Shown here piece after piece: positions 52,820 to 64,000 of a stretch of 64,000 bases of DNA. The translations under genes and the position numbers were made by a program. The stretch covers positions 7,638,822-7,702,821 of the forward strand of contig NC_058055.1 in NCBI RefSeq assembly GCF_020085105.1, written 5' to 3'. The DNA is from Siniperca chuatsi (lineage: Eukaryota > Chordata > Actinopteri > Centrarchiformes > Sinipercidae). A model generated the notes under the pieces. It saw only the letters and a list, made by a program, of their open reading frames with translations. It had not been told where the DNA came from and ran no database searches. Each line of letters opens with the position of its first letter. The first letter of the stretch is position 1.

Positions 52820-53700
52820 AGAAAAGAAAAGGAATTACAATATACACTGGAATCATGCATCCAAATTTAAACACTCTTTCTTCAATCACTGTTAAAATGT
52901 TACATTTATTGATCCAAATTCAAATTATACTGTAAAAATGTTGTTGTGCACAAATGGTAAACATAAACATTTGTGAAGATCTAAATACTCCTCACAAGTC
53001 AGCTAAACCCCAATAATTACGAACCTCAATGAAAAAATGATGAAACTCTCTGCATTAACAGTCTATTCTCTTGTGTTTGAGGTACAGGGACAGCACTTTT
53101 ACTACTGTAAACATATTAAAACTCCCAACACTAAAGAAAACCAAACAACACTGTTATGTTGTAAAGAAGATTAAGTCACTGACTGACAGTGAATTTGGGG
53201 CTGATCTACATTACATTCTCGACACTTCCCATACAAAGTGCCCATTAGCCTTTAGTACTTAGAATCCGAAAGACTTAAGAAAAACGTTCTGTCCAGTGGA
53301 AATCTCATGTATTAATAAATCCTTTTAGGGGTCTTTTGCTGAATAATTTGCAGTCTGAATGTCATCTGGTTATGTAATCCATGTCTAACACTAAAGTAAC
53401 TACAGCAGATTTATGGTATCTCTTGCCTTCAGGTTGGTTGATTCTCTGTTTTCTGTGCATGTCTTCCACAGATAAACAGTATGTTTAGGAATGATTTAAA
53501 TGTGTATGTGTGTCTACAGTAAAAGGCTATGAATGTGAGACTCAAAATGTGTCTTCCTTTACAAAATTGTGTCTTCCTTTACTCAATGTTGACAGACATG
53601 TTTCAGAAGTCGCTTACCTCAACAATATAGCTATATATTAATGTAATTCAGGTGTATTTCGCAACATCTGCCACCCGTTCCCCACTGTAGTACGCAGCTG
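52820..53700. other. vps51 3' UTR and spacer to tm7sf2
   Basis: An AATAAA at 53314-53319 lies about 500 nt after the vps51 stop. The spacer up to the tm7sf2 promoter is AT-rich, without a supported gene. Confidence 0.5.
53314..53319 (+). terminator. vps51: candidate vps51 polyadenylation signal
   Basis: AATAAA about 495 nt after the vps51 stop at 52819, in the short spacer before tm7sf2. Confidence 0.45.
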
Positions 53701-53719
53701 ACTGTCGCCACCTGATAAG

Positions 53720-53903
53720 CTCATTTGATTGGCTTAATCCTCTTCTCTCCACCCTCTTCTGATGACCCCGGAGCGATCTGATTGGCTGAAAGGCAGCTTC
53801 GTGCTGTTAAACGTATTTCGGGGGCGTTTCCATGTGGAGGCTGCTTGATCGATGCACTACAATATCATTACAGTCCCGCCTACACCTCCCATGCTTTACA
53901 CCG
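53720..53903 (+). promoter_or_regulatory. tm7sf2: tm7sf2 promoter with two inverted CCAAT boxes and leader exon
   Basis: Two ATTGG words (inverted CCAAT, the NF-Y site) lie at 53728-53732 and 53781-53785, 53 bp apart. A weak SRE-like 'atgaccccgg' lies between them near 53762. NF-Y together with SREBP is the usual arrangement in cholesterol-synthesis promoters, but the SRE match here is poor. A leader exon probably ends at 53903 at 'ccg|gtaaga'. Confidence 0.45.
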
Positions 53904-54381
53904 GTAAGACGCTGTATTTATTGTGTTTCAAGACAACAGCTTTATGCTCTTTACTTATTTCTGCAAAGCCTCAGTTTCTCTCGCGTTTAGATCATTTTAG
54001 CATCTGCAGGTGATGGGACGGCAACCAAACTGCCTTTCGCTTCACGTTTCATAATAGAAATGTTACTGCATGGACACACAGGAACTAATTGCAGTTTCAC
54101 CTGAACTTTGTCTCGGTGAGTTATTACAGCAGTCGCAATAATACAACAGTAGTATATAAAATAACAGCAATTTAAAGTATTTCACACAATGTTTAAAAAT
54201 ACCGACATACTTTTTGTTGACACTGAAACATCACATCTCTGATTATCTTGCCCTTCTTTCAAAATTCCCAGTTATTTGTCATTTGTTTGACCGGTCATTT
54301 GTGATCAACTGTATTTGGATTTCCCTGCTCAGAGATGCCCACTTCTGAAAGGTCTGTGAGAGAATAATTGTCTCCACTGAC

Positions 54382-54830
54382 CAGTGGTGGAAGACGTACT
54401 CACATCTTTTACTTGAGTAAAACTAGAAATACCATTATGTAAACATACCATTCAAAATTCAGCTAAAGCAAATGTACACAAAGTATCTAAAGTAAAAGCC
54501 CTGAAAGTGGCAGAATGGCACCTTTCAGAGTGTTACATATATTAAATGAGTGGATTATTATTACTAATGGTTAAAAGCTATGCAGCATTTTAATGTAGCT
54601 GGTTGAGTGAAGCTACTGTGAATCATTTTATAACCTGTTGGGTTGGCCTAATTAGCTGCTATTATGTAGGCATTAATCTATAATAATGCATCATATTATA
54701 TTGTAAAAATTGATCATATGATGTGTATGTAAAATCAAAGTCACTGATAACTATAGCTGTTAGATAAATGTAGTAAAAAGTACATAGTAACATAAATTGG
54801 AAATACCTAAGTAAAGTACAAATACCTCAT
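54382..54830 (+). mobile_element. hAT-type MITE, left end present, right end lost
   Basis: It begins CAGTGGTGGAAGACGTACTC and continues with 'cttttacttgagtaaaa', like the element at 22249. It is AT-rich, with 'aagtaaagtacaaatacctc' near 54815, but the matching inverted right end is absent. It lies in the first intron of tm7sf2. Confidence 0.7.
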
Positions 54831-55129
54831 GGCTGTAAGCACACAGCTAACCCAGTTTAAAAAGGGACACTGGGTGTTAATATATGCGTTTTACTGCAGA
54901 TTATACTGAGGATTATTGTAATTGTTGGATACGGTTCACTCTAGAAAATGTATTTAGCTGTTACAAATAAAATTCAGCATCACAATCAGAAGGTTCTGTT
55001 ACTTTGGTATTACTCCTGTCATTTTTACTAATTGGCATTACCATCTAATTACTGCTATTAACTTGTTCCTCAAATGTCTTTATTTTGACTGAAATATGTC
55101 TACCTTAATATTTTCACAGGAGACCAATA

Positions 55130-63196
<8,067 letters not shown>

Positions 63197-64000
63197 GTAA
63201 GACAGCTTAAAAGCCACCGCAGGGCTCGTTTTGAATTAGAAAATGTGGATGAAGTCATAGATAAGAGGTTAATGTCAGGCTAAGTATTAATCATATCCTG
63301 CCATATTTATCATTAGAACAGATAGATGGGTTTGATCTAAAACTCATTTCAAAAGCAGCGCTGCACATTTTTATCTGACATGTATCATCACTTCATTCTG
63401 ATTAGTACCTGCAATCCAACTTGACTACAACACAATTTGAGAAGTGTACATGCACCTCTGTGTGGATCCTAGTGTCACTACTCTCCATCTGTGCAGTGGG
63501 TGGACAGAATAACAGAAACAACTGCAATACAATCCTGTAGCCCTGCAGTAAATACCAGTAAAGCTTGGTGAAGCTAGTAATGTTAAGTTTTTGTCAGACG
63601 TGTTGATTCATCTAAATGTTCAGTTTAAAGACTTTAAGTTTATAGTATTATTAAATACAGTACATTTTCTGTCAAGTGTCTTTTAGTCAGTTTTGGTTCC
63701 TCTTTATTAATACAGCTTTACTAATGCCATATTGTTACAAAAACAATGTACTAAATAGCTTTTTCTACAAAACCCTTTTTTATTTAACAAAAGGAGCTCA
63801 AGTTCTCAAATGTTACATGTTGTCTAAAAAAGTGCAGCTGTTCAAGAACTTAATAATAACATAAAATAGCCTAAAACTGGCTAAATGTTTTATTTAAACC
63901 TGCAAACCTTGATTTTTTTAGTCTCCTGGGGGCAACAGAAACAAGCTGTGAACGCATCACCGACATAACTATCACCTTGATATGGCAAAGTTGTTAGCAA
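63197..64000. other. tm7sf2: tm7sf2 intron to window end
   Basis: The exon ending at 63196 stops with CG in mid-codon, so at least one more coding exon is needed. No sequence resembling the expected C-terminus of the enzyme was found in the remaining 800 bases. Confidence 0.6.

Overview
The window looks like nuclear DNA of a ray-finned fish, probably a percomorph teleost. The genes have many small exons with GT-AG introns. Between and inside them lie LINE tails, hAT-type and TTAA-flanked non-autonomous elements, and CA/TA microsatellites of the kind common in fish. Several encoded proteins match human chromosome 11q12-q13 proteins (ZFPL1, VPS51, TM7SF2, FRMD8, ROM1). All identifications are from memory of protein families; no search was run.

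Layout, left to right, with every recognised gene on the + strand: (1) 1-9000, mostly non-coding and repeat-rich, with a LINE 3' tail, a probable solo LTR, microsatellites and what may be the last two exons of an unidentified gene (2015-3382). (2) zfpl1, coding 10481-12329 in 7 exons, with a leader exon near 9202. (3) A large unusual gene, 17325-24268, predicted at 1310 aa. About 920 residues of Ser-rich and very His-rich sequence are followed by a coiled coil resembling TJAP1/BEGAIN. (4) A LINE fragment and other repeats, 25.3-27.2 kb. (5) rom1/peripherin-type photoreceptor tetraspanin, 28732-32343, 4 exons. (6) frmd8, 35697-43121, 10 coding exons. (7) vps51, 47311-52819, 11 exons, with a nearly perfect 479-bp tandem duplication in intron 1. 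(8) tm7sf2, starting at 55130, 9 coding exons visible, with its last exon(s) beyond the window.

The genes do not form one pathway. ZFPL1 and VPS51 act in Golgi/endosome trafficking, FRMD8 stabilises the iRhom/ADAM17 sheddase, TM7SF2 is a sterol C14-reductase, and ROM1 shapes photoreceptor discs. Their clustering reflects conserved synteny.

The most novel object is the His-rich gene. It carries a coding minisatellite with a 36-bp (12-residue) unit joined to a conserved scaffold-type coiled coil. In human, TJAP1 and PRPH2 are both on 6p21.1; here a TJAP1-like gene lies beside rom1. It may therefore be an ancient genome-duplication paralogue of TJAP1/BEGAIN that mammals lack, later given a metal-binding-like His tract.
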